A stretch of DNA of 64,000 nucleotides from Aquimarina megaterium XH134 (GTDB lineage: Bacteria; Bacteroidota; Bacteroidia; Flavobacteriales; Flavobacteriaceae): positions 248,001-312,000 of the forward strand of contig NZ_JACB01000001.1 of assembly GCF_000520975.1 (NCBI RefSeq), read 5' to 3'. How positions within the stretch are numbered: position 1 is the stretch's first letter; each line of letters starts with the position of its first letter. The notes beneath the pieces are model-generated. The model was given only the letters and a program-made list of their open reading frames with translations. It was not told the origin of the DNA and did not search any database. The position numbers were made by a program, and so were the translations under genes. Below are positions 1 to 9,379 of this stretch, one piece after another.

Positions 1-736
1 CATGATCGACACCATCAGGATTGAGTAATGGAAACACGATAATATTAAACTTATCACGAAATTGAAGTGCTACTTCTCTTTCTGAAAACATAGTTTCTAC
101 AAAAATTTTGAAACCTATAGTACCTCCCGGAATTTCAGGTGGATGTTGCCTTGCTATTAATACGACTGTATCTATATTATTCCCTTTTTCTAATGTTAGC
201 ATATACAAAGGAGTTGCCATAGATGTTACTCCTACCTTCTGTTTTTTCACTTCAGGAAAATCTTGAAGAAATTGCTTTATCCAGTTGTATGTATCTAAAG
301 AGGTTTCTATCTCCTGGGATGCTATATAGATTTTTTGAGTAGATACCTGTAACTGCAAAGTTGCTGATCCGGTTACTGTATCCAGTATGACTTGATCAGA
401 TGGTATTGATCTCCAACGTTTTTTGTCTGTACTAATCTTGGGGATATACCGATGTTTATATTTTCCGTAATGAAGGGTTAGGAAAATCTCCTTTTCATTA
501 TTGGATTGCATGCCAAAGGCATACCATGGGCTTTGGTTTACCGGCTCGTATGCAGGTAATACCCAGGCTTCATACTTATTTTCACCTATTTGCCGTACAC
601 TGTCTAATCGTGCACTGACAAATGCGGTATCAAAAATCACACTGCCTTGGTTTACATAGGGTTTTTCTGTGTTTACCTTACACGAAACCAATATCCAACA
701 CAGACAACACCAAATGATTATCTTATTGTTTTCCAT
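1..736 (-). CDS. M14-family zinc carboxypeptidase lipoprotein, 3' end outside window
   Basis: The reading frame is open to the left edge, so only about 245 N-terminal residues are visible. It starts with a lipoprotein signal peptide (LVSC, lipidated Cys near residue 19). A beta-rich N-terminal domain follows, then the start of an M14 metallocarboxypeptidase domain. ARQHPPE (about 196-202) carries the first zinc ligands (HxxE), and LNPDGVDH near the edge is the conserved loop of the family. The second zinc His and the catalytic Glu lie beyond the edge. It follows the SusD-like gene on the same strand and would trim peptides in the periplasm or at the cell surface. This hints that the adjacent SusCD system takes up peptides, which is inference only. 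Confidence 0.85.
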   Translation of the reverse strand, partial: MENNKIIIWCCLCWILVSCKVNTEKPYVNQGSVIFDTAFVSARLDSVRQIGENKYEAWVLPAYEPVNQSPWYAFGMQSNNEKEIFLTLHYGKYKHRYIPKISTDKKRWRSIPSDQVILDTVTGSATLQLQVSTQKIYIASQEIETSLDTYNWIKQFLQDFPEVKKQKVGVTSMATPLYMLTLEKGNNIDTVVLIARQHPPEIPGGTIGFKIFVETMFSEREVALQFRDKFNIIVFPLLNPDGVDH

Positions 737-860
737 ACGCTTAATGGTCAAAATACTATTTTGGTTTTCGATTTATTAAAGTGAAAAGTGAGTCTGAAAT
801 CGGATGTAGTCTATAAACAAATCTGTTCATACCTCATGATTTCGTAGAGGATCTGTAAAT

Positions 861-940
861 AAAAAAGAAGGTTGCTCTCGAGGTTGTATGAATATATGAG
901 AACTCAATTTAGAGGTATCACTCAAGACAACCCTCTTTTT
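861..940 (-). terminator. Long hairpin terminator after the SusCD genes
   Basis: Arms of about 17 nt (AAGAGGGTTG... and ...CAACCTTCTT on the minus strand) pair with a few GU wobbles and enclose an AT-rich loop. A T-run follows on the minus strand and another on the plus strand, so it could work in both directions. It sits between the SusD-like gene and the carboxypeptidase gene and may reduce read-through into the latter. Confidence 0.6.
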
Positions 941-990
941 AATACATTTAACTACTGATTCAAACTATTTTTTAAGATCAATTCCTTGAA

Positions 991-2394
991 TTACTGATTG
1001 ACATCTGTTTTTACAAAAATATCTGTCACATCAGGAACATTGGCTCCATTCGTATTTTCTTCTGAAAAAGGATATAAAAAACGTTCGGGGTGTCTATCTC
1101 CCACATTAAAGGGCACTCCTACTTGCAAAGTTACCGGGTCTTTTTTGAACCTCCTTAAATCATTAAAACTTAAGATATCTGCAAAAAAAGTGGCATATCT
1201 TTCTTCTATAATTTCTCTTAATAGTGCATCCTCTTTGGACAAAGATCCATCTATATTTTCGACCCCTCCAGCTGTAAAATCAGTTTCGACATAATCGTCG
1301 TACATGGCGTTGGTGGTTACTGAAAAATATACTCCATTACGCAAATTCGCCCTATGTTCATTGAGTTTGGACAATGCCTGATCAAAATTAGAAGCTCCCA
1401 GTCTCAAAGCTGCTTCAGCCCATATCAATAAGTTTTCTTGAAGCGAAATTTGGTTCATCGGTTCTGCAACTCCTGCTATTCCTCCATCCGAATCATTGAT
1501 TTCTGTATCAGTATAATAATATGCTGATCGATCTACTTCATTGGTTTTGGTATTGTTACGACTCTCAGGACCTGATCCCAATAGGGAAATCAAATACGAT
1601 CCTTCCACTGCTAAATCATCAGGAAAACTTCCATTAAAAAATTGATTCAACAAATTGGTATCTCCAGTCAATACAACTGCAGGGGGAGTATATTTCATTG
1701 TTTCTTCTTCGGATGAAATTCCGTTTTGGACCGCAGCCAATGCACTTGAGTAATCTCTTACATCCAGGTATAATCGCGCTTTTAGAGTATAAGCTGCTTT
1801 GACCCATTTATTGGCATCTCCGCCAAAAAACAAATCTTCGCTAATATTAATATCTCCTGCATTTTGTAAATCAGAGATGGCTTCATCTAACAAAGTCTGC
1901 AACCCACTATACACAGCCAATTGTTCCTCATACTCAGGAGTGGGAAAATCATCGTTTCCAGCCTGAGTAAATGGCACTTTACCAAATACGTTTACTGCCG
2001 TTCCCAGAGCGTGAGTTTCCAAAACTTTCGATACTCCGAAGAAAAAATCCTTATTACTAACTGGTATTCCACTTCTTAACTCTCGGGCTTGTTTTACCAC
2101 TCCTACATAAATATTTCTCCATGGAGTGTTGGAGTTGGTATTTCCATATTGATAATTTTGGATCGGATCAAATCTTCCGCTACCTACAAAGTTACCTGTC
2201 CATACACCCGCTGCCCAGTTTAAATATCCGGATTGAGCCGTTATATCTGCTAATTGCATTCCGGTCAACAGCGATCTTCCATCTACAGCGCCAATCGTAT
2301 TAGGGTCATTATCATTAATATCATCTACTACATCCTGACATCCAATAACACTAAAAAATGTAGCTATAAATAAAGTTATTCTAAAGGTTCTCAT
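991..2394 (-). CDS. SusD/RagB-like nutrient-binding outer membrane lipoprotein
   Basis: Surface lipoprotein that caps its SusC partner and binds the substrate. It has a signal peptide with lipobox IGC (Cys19), then helix-rich sequence typical of the SusD-like_2 group. Recognisable family features are the N-terminal DINDNDPN stretch, helical TPR-like segments (KARLYLDVRDY, about 205-215), QISLQENLLIWAEAALRLG (about 315-335), and the C-terminal EIIEERYATFFAD...RRFKKDP segment. The length of 467 residues is normal. It begins 11 nt after the SusC-like stop and is surely co-transcribed with it. The substrate cannot be read from the sequence; the neighbouring M14 peptidase favours peptides over glycans, and no glycoside hydrolase is nearby. 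Confidence 0.9.
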   Translation of the reverse strand: MRTFRITLFIATFFSVIGCQDVVDDINDNDPNTIGAVDGRSLLTGMQLADITAQSGYLNWAAGVWTGNFVGSGRFDPIQNYQYGNTNSNTPWRNIYVGVVKQARELRSGIPVSNKDFFFGVSKVLETHALGTAVNVFGKVPFTQAGNDDFPTPEYEEQLAVYSGLQTLLDEAISDLQNAGDINISEDLFFGGDANKWVKAAYTLKARLYLDVRDYSSALAAVQNGISSEEETMKYTPPAVVLTGDTNLLNQFFNGSFPDDLAVEGSYLISLLGSGPESRNNTKTNEVDRSAYYYTDTEINDSDGGIAGVAEPMNQISLQENLLIWAEAALRLGASNFDQALSKLNEHRANLRNGVYFSVTTNAMYDDYVETDFTAGGVENIDGSLSKEDALLREIIEERYATFFADILSFNDLRRFKKDPVTLQVGVPFNVGDRHPERFLYPFSEENTNGANVPDVTDIFVKTDVNQ

Positions 2395-2405
2395 AATTCA
2401 ATGTT

Positions 2406-5400
2406 TTAGAATGTTAAGTTTAGATTAAACAAGTACGATTTTGTAGTAGGGTTGGTATAGTAATCCAGTCCTCTTGAGTTCCCTACTCCTGCAAAATTTT
2501 TATCAGGGTCATTGCCGATCACATCAGTCCAAAGAGCCAGGTTCCTTCCAGTAAGTCCAATACTAAGCTCTGATATACGAAGTTTTTCCAGTACTTTTTC
2601 TCCAAAAGAATAAGTTAAATTAATTTCGCGTAATCTTGTCCAGGTAGCATCTTGCAGCCATAACTCACTAAAACCTCTGTTTCCGGCTCCATTACCACGA
2701 TACCAATTTTGCTCCAAAAGCACCTGCCCTCCTCCAAAATCGTATAAATTACCTCTCACAATATCACCTGCTACATAGGTATTTCCGGTCACATCCCGAA
2801 TCCCATCAACAGGAATAGTTACTTTGTTACCGGATTCTGCGCTAAACCCTCTCTGAGAGTTGATTTGACGGGTCATATCATAAAAATCACCTCCTTGCGA
2901 ATGCTCCATTAACACATTAATCGACAGATTTTTATAACCAAAATTAAATCCTATTCCTCCTGTCCAATCAGGATTAGGGTCACCAATGACATCATATACT
3001 GGAGTTCCTTCAGGGAATCCATTAGCATCCAAAACAATACTACCATCTGTATTTCGAGGAAGTTTCCCTCCAAAAATAGCTCCCATTTGATACCCCACTG
3101 CAGCGACTGAATCTCCTGTGCCAAATCCTGTAAGTCGCTGTACTTCTGCCCCAGCTAAACTGGTTACTTCATTTTTATTAGTCCCGAAATTACCGTAAAC
3201 AGAAAAAACCCAATCTTCCATTCCTTGTAATACATTAGCGTTGAATTCAAATTCAAACCCCTGATTTTTCATTGAAGCTCCATTCGTATAAAAACTAGTA
3301 AATCCACTACTTGGTGCGCGATCCAATGTTAATAGTATATCTTCTATTTTATTGGTATAATAAGTAAAGCTAGTAGAAAGCCTGTTATTAAACATCTGCA
3401 GTTCTAATCCAGTTTCGATTTCAGTCTTTATCTCAGGTTTCAGGTTACTATTACCCAATCTATTGTCTAACCTAAAACCTCCTCCGTGGTTAGTAGATGA
3501 AAGGTTTCCAAAAATTCCGTTACTATACGTAAAATCTCCTTCATAATTGGTAGAACTTCTATAGGCAACAGGTTGTATTCCTACTTTGCCCCAACTAAGG
3601 CGTACCTTTCCAAAGCTGATAAAGCTGTCCTCCGGAAAAAACCCAGCATTAGAAAATTGCCAGGCAGCACTGGCTGATGGGTAGAAAAATGGAGATTTGA
3701 TAGTAGAAGCCGCTTCTATGGTACCAGAAACATCTATATACAATTGATCAAACAGTCCAAAATTAGCTGTAGCATACCCCCTATTAGAGCGAATATGACG
3801 TATAAAATTGTCTCCTTGTATAATTCTTGAATTGGTAAGAGAATATATTTCTTCATTTACGATAAAGTCACTCCCCACAACTGTTTCCCGATCAAACTTA
3901 CGATCATTTATATTCCATCCCAGTACTAAGGAAGTAGAAATATCATTATTAAGATTTGCATCATATTTAGCTATGGCATCAAAATTAAGTTCGGTTTCAC
4001 TAATATTATCAAAAGTCAAGTTCCCTTCTAATCTGGGCTGTGATCCAGTACGAGCTGACCCTCGGGGATAGAGATATGTTCTTTTATCATTGTATGTATC
4101 TACTCCTCCTCTAAGTTTAATATTGAAGCCATTGAATGGAAAAAGATCTAAATCTGCTGAGTAGATATGACGGTTTACAATATTAGGAGCTTTTTGAGCA
4201 TTAGTAGTCCATAATGGGTTATTGTACCGTGGTCGTTCGGTTTCTCCAATTGGATTTCTATAAGATCTATGTCTTCCTCTAAATTCGGTACCTGAAGCAT
4301 TAACATAAGTCCCTGTATAATCCTGAATATCAAAATCCGAAATATTTCTATAAAACCCTAAAAGCAATCCTGCTGTATTTGAGTTTTGCTGAACCCTATT
4401 AGCACTGATTCGAGAGTACTTTCCTTTGATTTTAAGACGTACCCAATCATTGAATTTGTTTAATGCACTTATGTTAACAGTATGCCTTTTATAATCATTG
4501 TTTCTAATTACCCCTTCTTGATCTGTATTTCCCAGACTAAAAAAGATATTACTTTTATCGTCTCCTGCACTAATACTCACAGATTGTTCAATTAAAACTG
4601 CCGTTCTAAAAACCTGATTAAAATTTTTCTGTAGAAAGGTTTCTTTGGAATTTTTACCTCCATGAGGATTTGTAGAAGTACCACTTGCAATAGGATAATA
4701 GATGCTTCCTGTCTGATCCCCTATAAAAAACCCATCTGTTGTAACAAAGGTATCTTGACCTCCGGTACGGGAGGAAATTTCGTCTCCCCAACCATGTAGG
4801 TATCCATATCTGTACCTTCCGCTAAGTCCTTGTCCATAATTAGATTGTAAGGGAGCTGTCTCGGTTACCTCGTCGATTGACAACGAGTTTTTAAAAGAAA
4901 CTTTAAATCCTTTTCTACCAGATTTGGTAGTTATTACAATTACACCATTGGATGCACGAGATCCCCATAAGGCGGCAGCTGATGCTCCTTTCAGGACTTG
5001 AAGAGTCTCTATATCGTTCGGATTAATATCATTGAGCCTGGATTGTTGGGAAGTTCCGTTTCCGGTAGCTGAGCTTGCTCCTCCTTGAGCATTTGAATTA
5101 TTTATTGGGATACCATCAACAATAATCAGAGGTTGTGTATTTCCGAAAATAGTATTTCCTCCTCTTATTCTAATATTGGTTCCTGAGCCCGGATCTCCAT
5201 TGGATCTCCTGATATTTACTCCTGCCATTTTTCCTTGTATAGCATTAGCTACAGAAGTTTCTCCTGACCTAACTAATGCCTTGGCAGCAACGCTGGAAAC
5301 TGCTGATCCCAATCTCTTAGTACTGGTTTCAAATCCCAACGCATTAATCACCACTTCTTCCAAAGCTTGTGCATCTGCATTCAATACTACATCAATTGTA

Positions 5401-5996
5401 GTTTGATTTCCTACAGTAACTTCTTGTTTAGTAAAACCTATATAACTATACACCAATACATCTCCTACTTCTATATTAATAGTGTATTCTCCATCAAAAT
5501 CAGTCGTCGTTCCTCTGGAAGTGCCTTTGACTAAAATGGTCACCCCCGGAATTGGCCCATTTACATCCCGAACAGTACCTGAAACAGAAGATTGAAAGGC
5601 TACATTTAATTTGTCTTTTGAAGACTCTTCTCTTTTTTTAAGAATAACTTGCCGCTCTTTTACATAATAGGTAAGTTCGGTTTTTTCTAAATAGGTATCC
5701 AATATTTTATGAATATTTTCCCCTTTAGCGATAACATGGCGTTTTTTATTTTGAAGTATCGGTACTACCTCATCTCCATATATAAATACAAATTCACTCT
5801 GCTTCTCTATTCCATTGATCATCTCCATAAGGGTTGCATCCTTAAGGTCGAGTCTCAATTTTTTGTTCTGCGCATAAGAATTTGTGAATGAATAGAGCAA
5901 AAAAAGTAATAAAAACAATGACATATACTTCATCACTTCTTTGATTTTGTCCAATACTTCCCAAATGGGATTCTTTGGAAATCTTTTTTTTTCCAT
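2406..5996 (-). CDS. SusC/RagA-like TonB-dependent transporter with STN signalling domain
   Basis: TonB-linked outer membrane transporter. I chose the start at MEKKRFPKNP, 20 codons inside the longest frame, because the upstream codons lack signal character. The hydrophobic LFLLLFLLYSF segment then ends in YAQ, a normal signal peptidase site. Domains in order: STN (secretin/TonB short N-terminus, about 45-115, LRLDLKDATL...), carboxypeptidase-regulatory-like beta sandwich (about 130-215), plug (about 220-360, with LIIVDGIPI), then a barrel ending in aromatic Phe (NLNLTF). The STN domain is the part that contacts FecR-type anti-sigma factors, which fits the FecR and ECF sigma genes directly upstream. 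Substrate unknown. Confidence 0.95.
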   Translation of the reverse strand: MEKKRFPKNPIWEVLDKIKEVMKYMSLFLLLFLLYSFTNSYAQNKKLRLDLKDATLMEMINGIEKQSEFVFIYGDEVVPILQNKKRHVIAKGENIHKILDTYLEKTELTYYVKERQVILKKREESSKDKLNVAFQSSVSGTVRDVNGPIPGVTILVKGTSRGTTTDFDGEYTINIEVGDVLVYSYIGFTKQEVTVGNQTTIDVVLNADAQALEEVVINALGFETSTKRLGSAVSSVAAKALVRSGETSVANAIQGKMAGVNIRRSNGDPGSGTNIRIRGGNTIFGNTQPLIIVDGIPINNSNAQGGASSATGNGTSQQSRLNDINPNDIETLQVLKGASAAALWGSRASNGVIVITTKSGRKGFKVSFKNSLSIDEVTETAPLQSNYGQGLSGRYRYGYLHGWGDEISSRTGGQDTFVTTDGFFIGDQTGSIYYPIASGTSTNPHGGKNSKETFLQKNFNQVFRTAVLIEQSVSISAGDDKSNIFFSLGNTDQEGVIRNNDYKRHTVNISALNKFNDWVRLKIKGKYSRISANRVQQNSNTAGLLLGFYRNISDFDIQDYTGTYVNASGTEFRGRHRSYRNPIGETERPRYNNPLWTTNAQKAPNIVNRHIYSADLDLFPFNGFNIKLRGGVDTYNDKRTYLYPRGSARTGSQPRLEGNLTFDNISETELNFDAIAKYDANLNNDISTSLVLGWNINDRKFDRETVVGSDFIVNEEIYSLTNSRIIQGDNFIRHIRSNRGYATANFGLFDQLYIDVSGTIEAASTIKSPFFYPSASAAWQFSNAGFFPEDSFISFGKVRLSWGKVGIQPVAYRSSTNYEGDFTYSNGIFGNLSSTNHGGGFRLDNRLGNSNLKPEIKTEIETGLELQMFNNRLSTSFTYYTNKIEDILLTLDRAPSSGFTSFYTNGASMKNQGFEFEFNANVLQGMEDWVFSVYGNFGTNKNEVTSLAGAEVQRLTGFGTGDSVAAVGYQMGAIFGGKLPRNTDGSIVLDANGFPEGTPVYDVIGDPNPDWTGGIGFNFGYKNLSINVLMEHSQGGDFYDMTRQINSQRGFSAESGNKVTIPVDGIRDVTGNTYVAGDIVRGNLYDFGGGQVLLEQNWYRGNGAGNRGFSELWLQDATWTRLREINLTYSFGEKVLEKLRISELSIGLTGRNLALWTDVIGNDPDKNFAGVGNSRGLDYYTNPTTKSYLFNLNLTF

Positions 5997-6024
5997 AATT
6001 TTGTAGCTTGTTATTATACAATAT

Positions 6025-6043
6025 CTGTACACTGACTGTACAG
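6025..6043. promoter_or_regulatory. Inverted repeat upstream of the SusC-like gene
   Basis: CTGTAC-ACTGACT-GTACAG is a perfect 6-bp inverted repeat with a 7-nt spacer, 29 nt before the chosen start of the SusC-like gene. It could be a regulator site or part of the leader. There is no further support, so confidence is low. Confidence 0.25.
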
Positions 6044-6052
6044 GTTTATTAG

Positions 6053-6079
6053 CCAAAGGATGTTGGTAGCATCCTTTGG
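6053..6079. terminator. Perfect 10-bp hairpin between fecR and the SusC-like gene
   Basis: CCAAAGGATG and CATCCTTTGG pair perfectly around a 7-nt loop, directly after the fecR stop in the minus-strand direction. The T-rich run is on the plus-strand side, so on the minus strand it lacks the U-tract of a classical terminator. It may be a partial terminator or mRNA processing and stabilising element that uncouples regulator from transporter expression. Confidence 0.45.
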
Positions 6080-6086
6080 TTTCTTT

Positions 6087-7310
6087 TTATTTGGATATTA
6101 CATAAGTACCCTTTCCTTGTTTTTTATAAGTGGTAGAAGTGGCTAATGCCAAATTCTCCATTGTCTTTTCTATATTATCGTTTAAATCTAGTTTTCCGGT
6201 TATAGTAAACTCACTATTGATACCTTCTCCTAAGTAAATATGAACATAGTAGTATCTTTCTATACGCTTGATAACTTTTTCTAAAGGTTCACTGTTAAAT
6301 ATCAGTATTCCTTGTACCCAAGAAGTATAAAAGTCGGTATCTACTCTTTGTTTTTTGACTAAGGCTTCTTTATTTATGCTCCATTCTGTAAGCTCTCCTG
6401 GTGTCATAACAATATTCTTCTTTTTCGAGAAAGAAAAGCCTTTTGCCTGTTCTTTGAGATGTACTTCTCCTTCAGTCAATACTGTAATCACCTTATTGTG
6501 ATATGGATAAGCATTTACGTTAAATTTGGTACCTACTACAGCTATAGATAAATTTTCATCTTTAAATAAGCGAACATTAAATGGTTTGGAAGCATCTGAT
6601 GCTACCTCAAAAAATGCTTCTCCATCCAAGTATACTTCCCTTTTGTCTCCCAGAAAATGTCTTGGAAAAAGTAGTTTTGACCCTGCATTAACATGTACTA
6701 TAGTTCCGTCGGCAAGTTTTAGTTTACTTCGTTTTCCATAAGGTACAATAAGTTGATCGTAGATTAATTTGGTTTTTGTACCTGCTTTTGACACATTCAC
6801 AGTATCTTTTCCATTGATGACAGGACCATAGGTATTTTGATAAACAACTTCCGATTTCTTTTTGGCAACACGAATTTGATCTCCTTCCTGAAGTACTAAT
6901 TGAGTTTCTTCTATATCCTCAACAGATATTTGCTTTAAAGTTTGTAGTTGTTCTATGGGGTTATGAGCATTTGTAGACATCATTTGGAAGTACGCACCAA
7001 CACCCAATAAAACTACTAATACTGCAGCATATTGTAGATATCGATTTAAGGAACGCACTTTATTGCGATTCGTCTTTTTGCTTTTTACCTTGTAATAAAT
7101 TTTATCTAATAGTTCCTGTTTTTCCTCAGAGGTAAGTTTTTTATCTTTAGTATGTATCAATTCCAGATACTTTTTCAGAATCAATATGGTTTTCCTTTCA
7201 TTAGGATGAGTAGACATATAACTTTCCCAATACGCATCTTTTTCTGGCGAAGGGTTCGCTATCCAATCTACAAATTTTTCATTATCCAAATAAGCATCAA
7301 AGGCATCCAT
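6087..7310 (-). CDS. FecR-family anti-sigma factor
   Basis: Inner-membrane anti-sigma factor that relays transporter occupancy to the ECF sigma factor. The cytoplasmic N-terminal part (1-90) binds sigma. A single membrane segment, YAAVLVVLLGVGAYF (about 93-108), follows. The periplasmic FecR domain holds the family block VPYGKRSKLKLADGT (about 190-205) plus VYLDGEAFFEVA and FNVNAYP. The C-terminal DUF4974-like domain (about 330-405, EPLEKVIKRIERYYYV) is the module that contacts the STN domain of SusC-like receptors. The length of 407 residues is typical. It lies between the sigma gene and the SusC-like gene, as in other Bacteroidota signalling loci. Confidence 0.93.
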   Translation of the reverse strand: MDAFDAYLDNEKFVDWIANPSPEKDAYWESYMSTHPNERKTILILKKYLELIHTKDKKLTSEEKQELLDKIYYKVKSKKTNRNKVRSLNRYLQYAAVLVVLLGVGAYFQMMSTNAHNPIEQLQTLKQISVEDIEETQLVLQEGDQIRVAKKKSEVVYQNTYGPVINGKDTVNVSKAGTKTKLIYDQLIVPYGKRSKLKLADGTIVHVNAGSKLLFPRHFLGDKREVYLDGEAFFEVASDASKPFNVRLFKDENLSIAVVGTKFNVNAYPYHNKVITVLTEGEVHLKEQAKGFSFSKKKNIVMTPGELTEWSINKEALVKKQRVDTDFYTSWVQGILIFNSEPLEKVIKRIERYYYVHIYLGEGINSEFTITGKLDLNDNIEKTMENLALATSTTYKKQGKGTYVISK

Positions 7311-7437
7311 AGGAGGTATTATTTATTAGATAGGGACACTTACCTCTATTCTGTGGACACTTTTTTTTAGTTTTTTTGTTAATTTTTTAAAAATAATTTA
7401 CAAAAAACTACAAATCAACAAGTTGAGATTTAAAAAT

Positions 7438-8019
7438 TTAAGAATAAAAAGTACACCAGAGAATTATGTTTTGATAGTCTTCGAAGATTTTACTTTCTCT
7501 AAGTTTTTTGATAGCCCGATAGACTTGTTTTCTAACAGAATTAGAGTCGATTTTAACCATTTCAGAAATTTCTGGATAACTCAAATCCAGAGTAAATCTG
7601 AGGTATAGGATTTCTTTTTGTTTCGGACTAAGAGTTTGTAAGGCACTTAATATCAAGTTTCGTTTGTTTTCAGATATTTCCAGATTAACATTTTTATCTT
7701 CAACACTATATTCAGGGGTAAAAGTATTTTGATAAAAATCAGATAAGTACACGTTCTTTTTTTCCTTCTTTACTTTTTTAAGTAATTTGTTTTTTAAAGC
7801 TTTAAGAACATAAAATTTAACATTTTCCGGTGTAGCCAGTTTACTTCTCTTTTCATAAAAATCTATAAATACTTCCTGGATACAATCTTTAACTCTATCC
7901 TGATTTGGATTTAATTTCATACCATAGGCATACATATCCTCCACACATAATTCATAGATAAATTGAAAGGCATCTTTGTCCCCTTCTTTAAATTGCGTCC
8001 ATTTTTTTTCCAATGTCAT
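7438..8019 (-). CDS. ECF RNA polymerase sigma factor (Bacteroidota FecI-like)
   Basis: Extracytoplasmic-function sigma factor of 193 residues. Region 2 covers about residues 15-75, including DRVKDCIQEVFIDFYEKR. Region 4 covers about 120-180, with LSPKQKEILYLRF and the recognition-helix segment SVRKQVYRAIKKLRES. Its partner is the FecR homologue 127 nt downstream on the same strand. Together they should switch on the SusC/SusD genes when substrate occupies the transporter. There are no signs of decay. Confidence 0.93.
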   Translation of the reverse strand: MTLEKKWTQFKEGDKDAFQFIYELCVEDMYAYGMKLNPNQDRVKDCIQEVFIDFYEKRSKLATPENVKFYVLKALKNKLLKKVKKEKKNVYLSDFYQNTFTPEYSVEDKNVNLEISENKRNLILSALQTLSPKQKEILYLRFTLDLSYPEISEMVKIDSNSVRKQVYRAIKKLRESKIFEDYQNIILWCTFYS

Positions 8020-8617
8020 TAAAAGACAATTTTACCTTGAAGTCCAAACAGACTTTACAACCTCCTAATTAACTAAAAAACTATTAGTCTAACCTAAGTA
8101 TAGGAGTTTTCTTACTTTTCTATATTAATATCTAAAATATAAAAAAATAATAAAACCACTATACGATTAGTTTTTTTAAACTTATAAATATGTTATTAAA
8201 AAATAAATTATAATGGTTTTAGCATTACCACATCACAGTAATTCTTTCAGATACCTCACCTGACGATCACGATTTATTTAATCGAAATATACAAGTTTTT
8301 TCAAAGTTTACTCACTGCCTCAAAAAAGTGTTAACTAAATAAAAATCAGTAAATCAAAAAACACTCACAGCATAAAATACTACTCTCGATTAAAAAATGG
8401 AGAATAAAAATATAAGTTGAGAAATAAATTATTTAGAGTGTTTTCTGGAGAACTTTATGAAAACCATACTCTAATACCATGCTCCAGTATTTACAAAAAG
8501 GAGTCAATTTCTTTGTATAAACCATAATAATCACCTCAAATTGACATGCTTATCTAGTATCGGAAACAGTATCAACTTCTTCACTACACACTACACTTCG
8601 TCGTTGGATCTTAATGA
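8020..8617. other. AT-rich non-coding stretch
   Basis: About 600 bp of very AT-rich DNA between the start of the sigma-factor gene and the first readable codons of the broken antitoxin gene. The left part must hold the sigma-factor promoter. The right part (from about 8460) may contain unreadable remnants of the missing 5' end of the antitoxin gene. I see no open frame, tRNA or convincing repeat. Confidence 0.5.
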
Positions 8618-9379
8618 AGAGTTTGCACAAAGAAAATCATAAAGAAAGAGCTTCGTGAGAATCAAGTAAACTATTTAGAAGGTAACGGAAATGTTTATAT
8701 CAATCAAAATAATATATTTCTATATATAGATACAAATAAGACGATCAGAACCCAAAAAGGAAAAAGAAATAGGGCATATACTAAAACAGGTCTTAAAGTC
8801 ATATTTCATTTTTTACTAAACCCTCAACTAATTAATAATACACAAAGAGAAATTGCTTAGATTACGAATGTGGTTTTGGGAAATATTCCACTAATTATAA
8901 ATGGATTGCTCGACACGAACTTTATATTAAAATTAAATAAGAATGAATATATAATAAACAATTACGAAGAACTTCTCAATAAATGGATTACAGAATTTGA
9001 ACAAACGTTAAAACCTACCATTTTTAAGTAACGTTTTAGGTTTCAGAATGAAAATCAGGATTGGAGAGAGATACAGCTCAACCAAAATAGAACAGTTTGG
9101 GGAGGTGAACCTGCTGGTGAAATACTAACTCGTCATTTACGTCCAGAAAAATTTATTATATACACTGAAGAAACCGTAAAAGATTTGATGCTCAACTATA
9201 GATTAATGCCAGACGATGAAGGCGATATTTGGGTGTACGACCTTTTTTGGAACAAAAAGCTAAACGAACATATAGCACCCGCTGCATTAGTTTATACAGA
9301 ATTAATGATTGGTAATGACAAAAGAAATAAAGAAACTGCAAACATAATTTTCAATGAGTACATCAAACCAAACCTATAA
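8618..9379 (+). pseudogene. Decayed AbiEi-like antitoxin (type IV TA regulator)
   Basis: One continuous frame reads as a Bacteroidota AbiEi_2-type antitoxin/transcriptional regulator except for two in-frame stops, a TAG after REIA (8858-8860) and a TAA after TIFK (9029-9031). Family-like segments remain readable: KELRENQVNYLEGNGNVYI, TKTGLKVIFHFLLNP, a winged-helix-like part, then VWGGEPAGEILT, LRPEKF and DEGDIWVYDLFW. The expected N-terminal part is missing, because two stops precede the first readable codons. The final segment overlaps the start of the nucleotidyltransferase gene, as in intact two-gene AbiE-like loci. Family assignment is from memory of these motifs. Confidence 0.75.
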
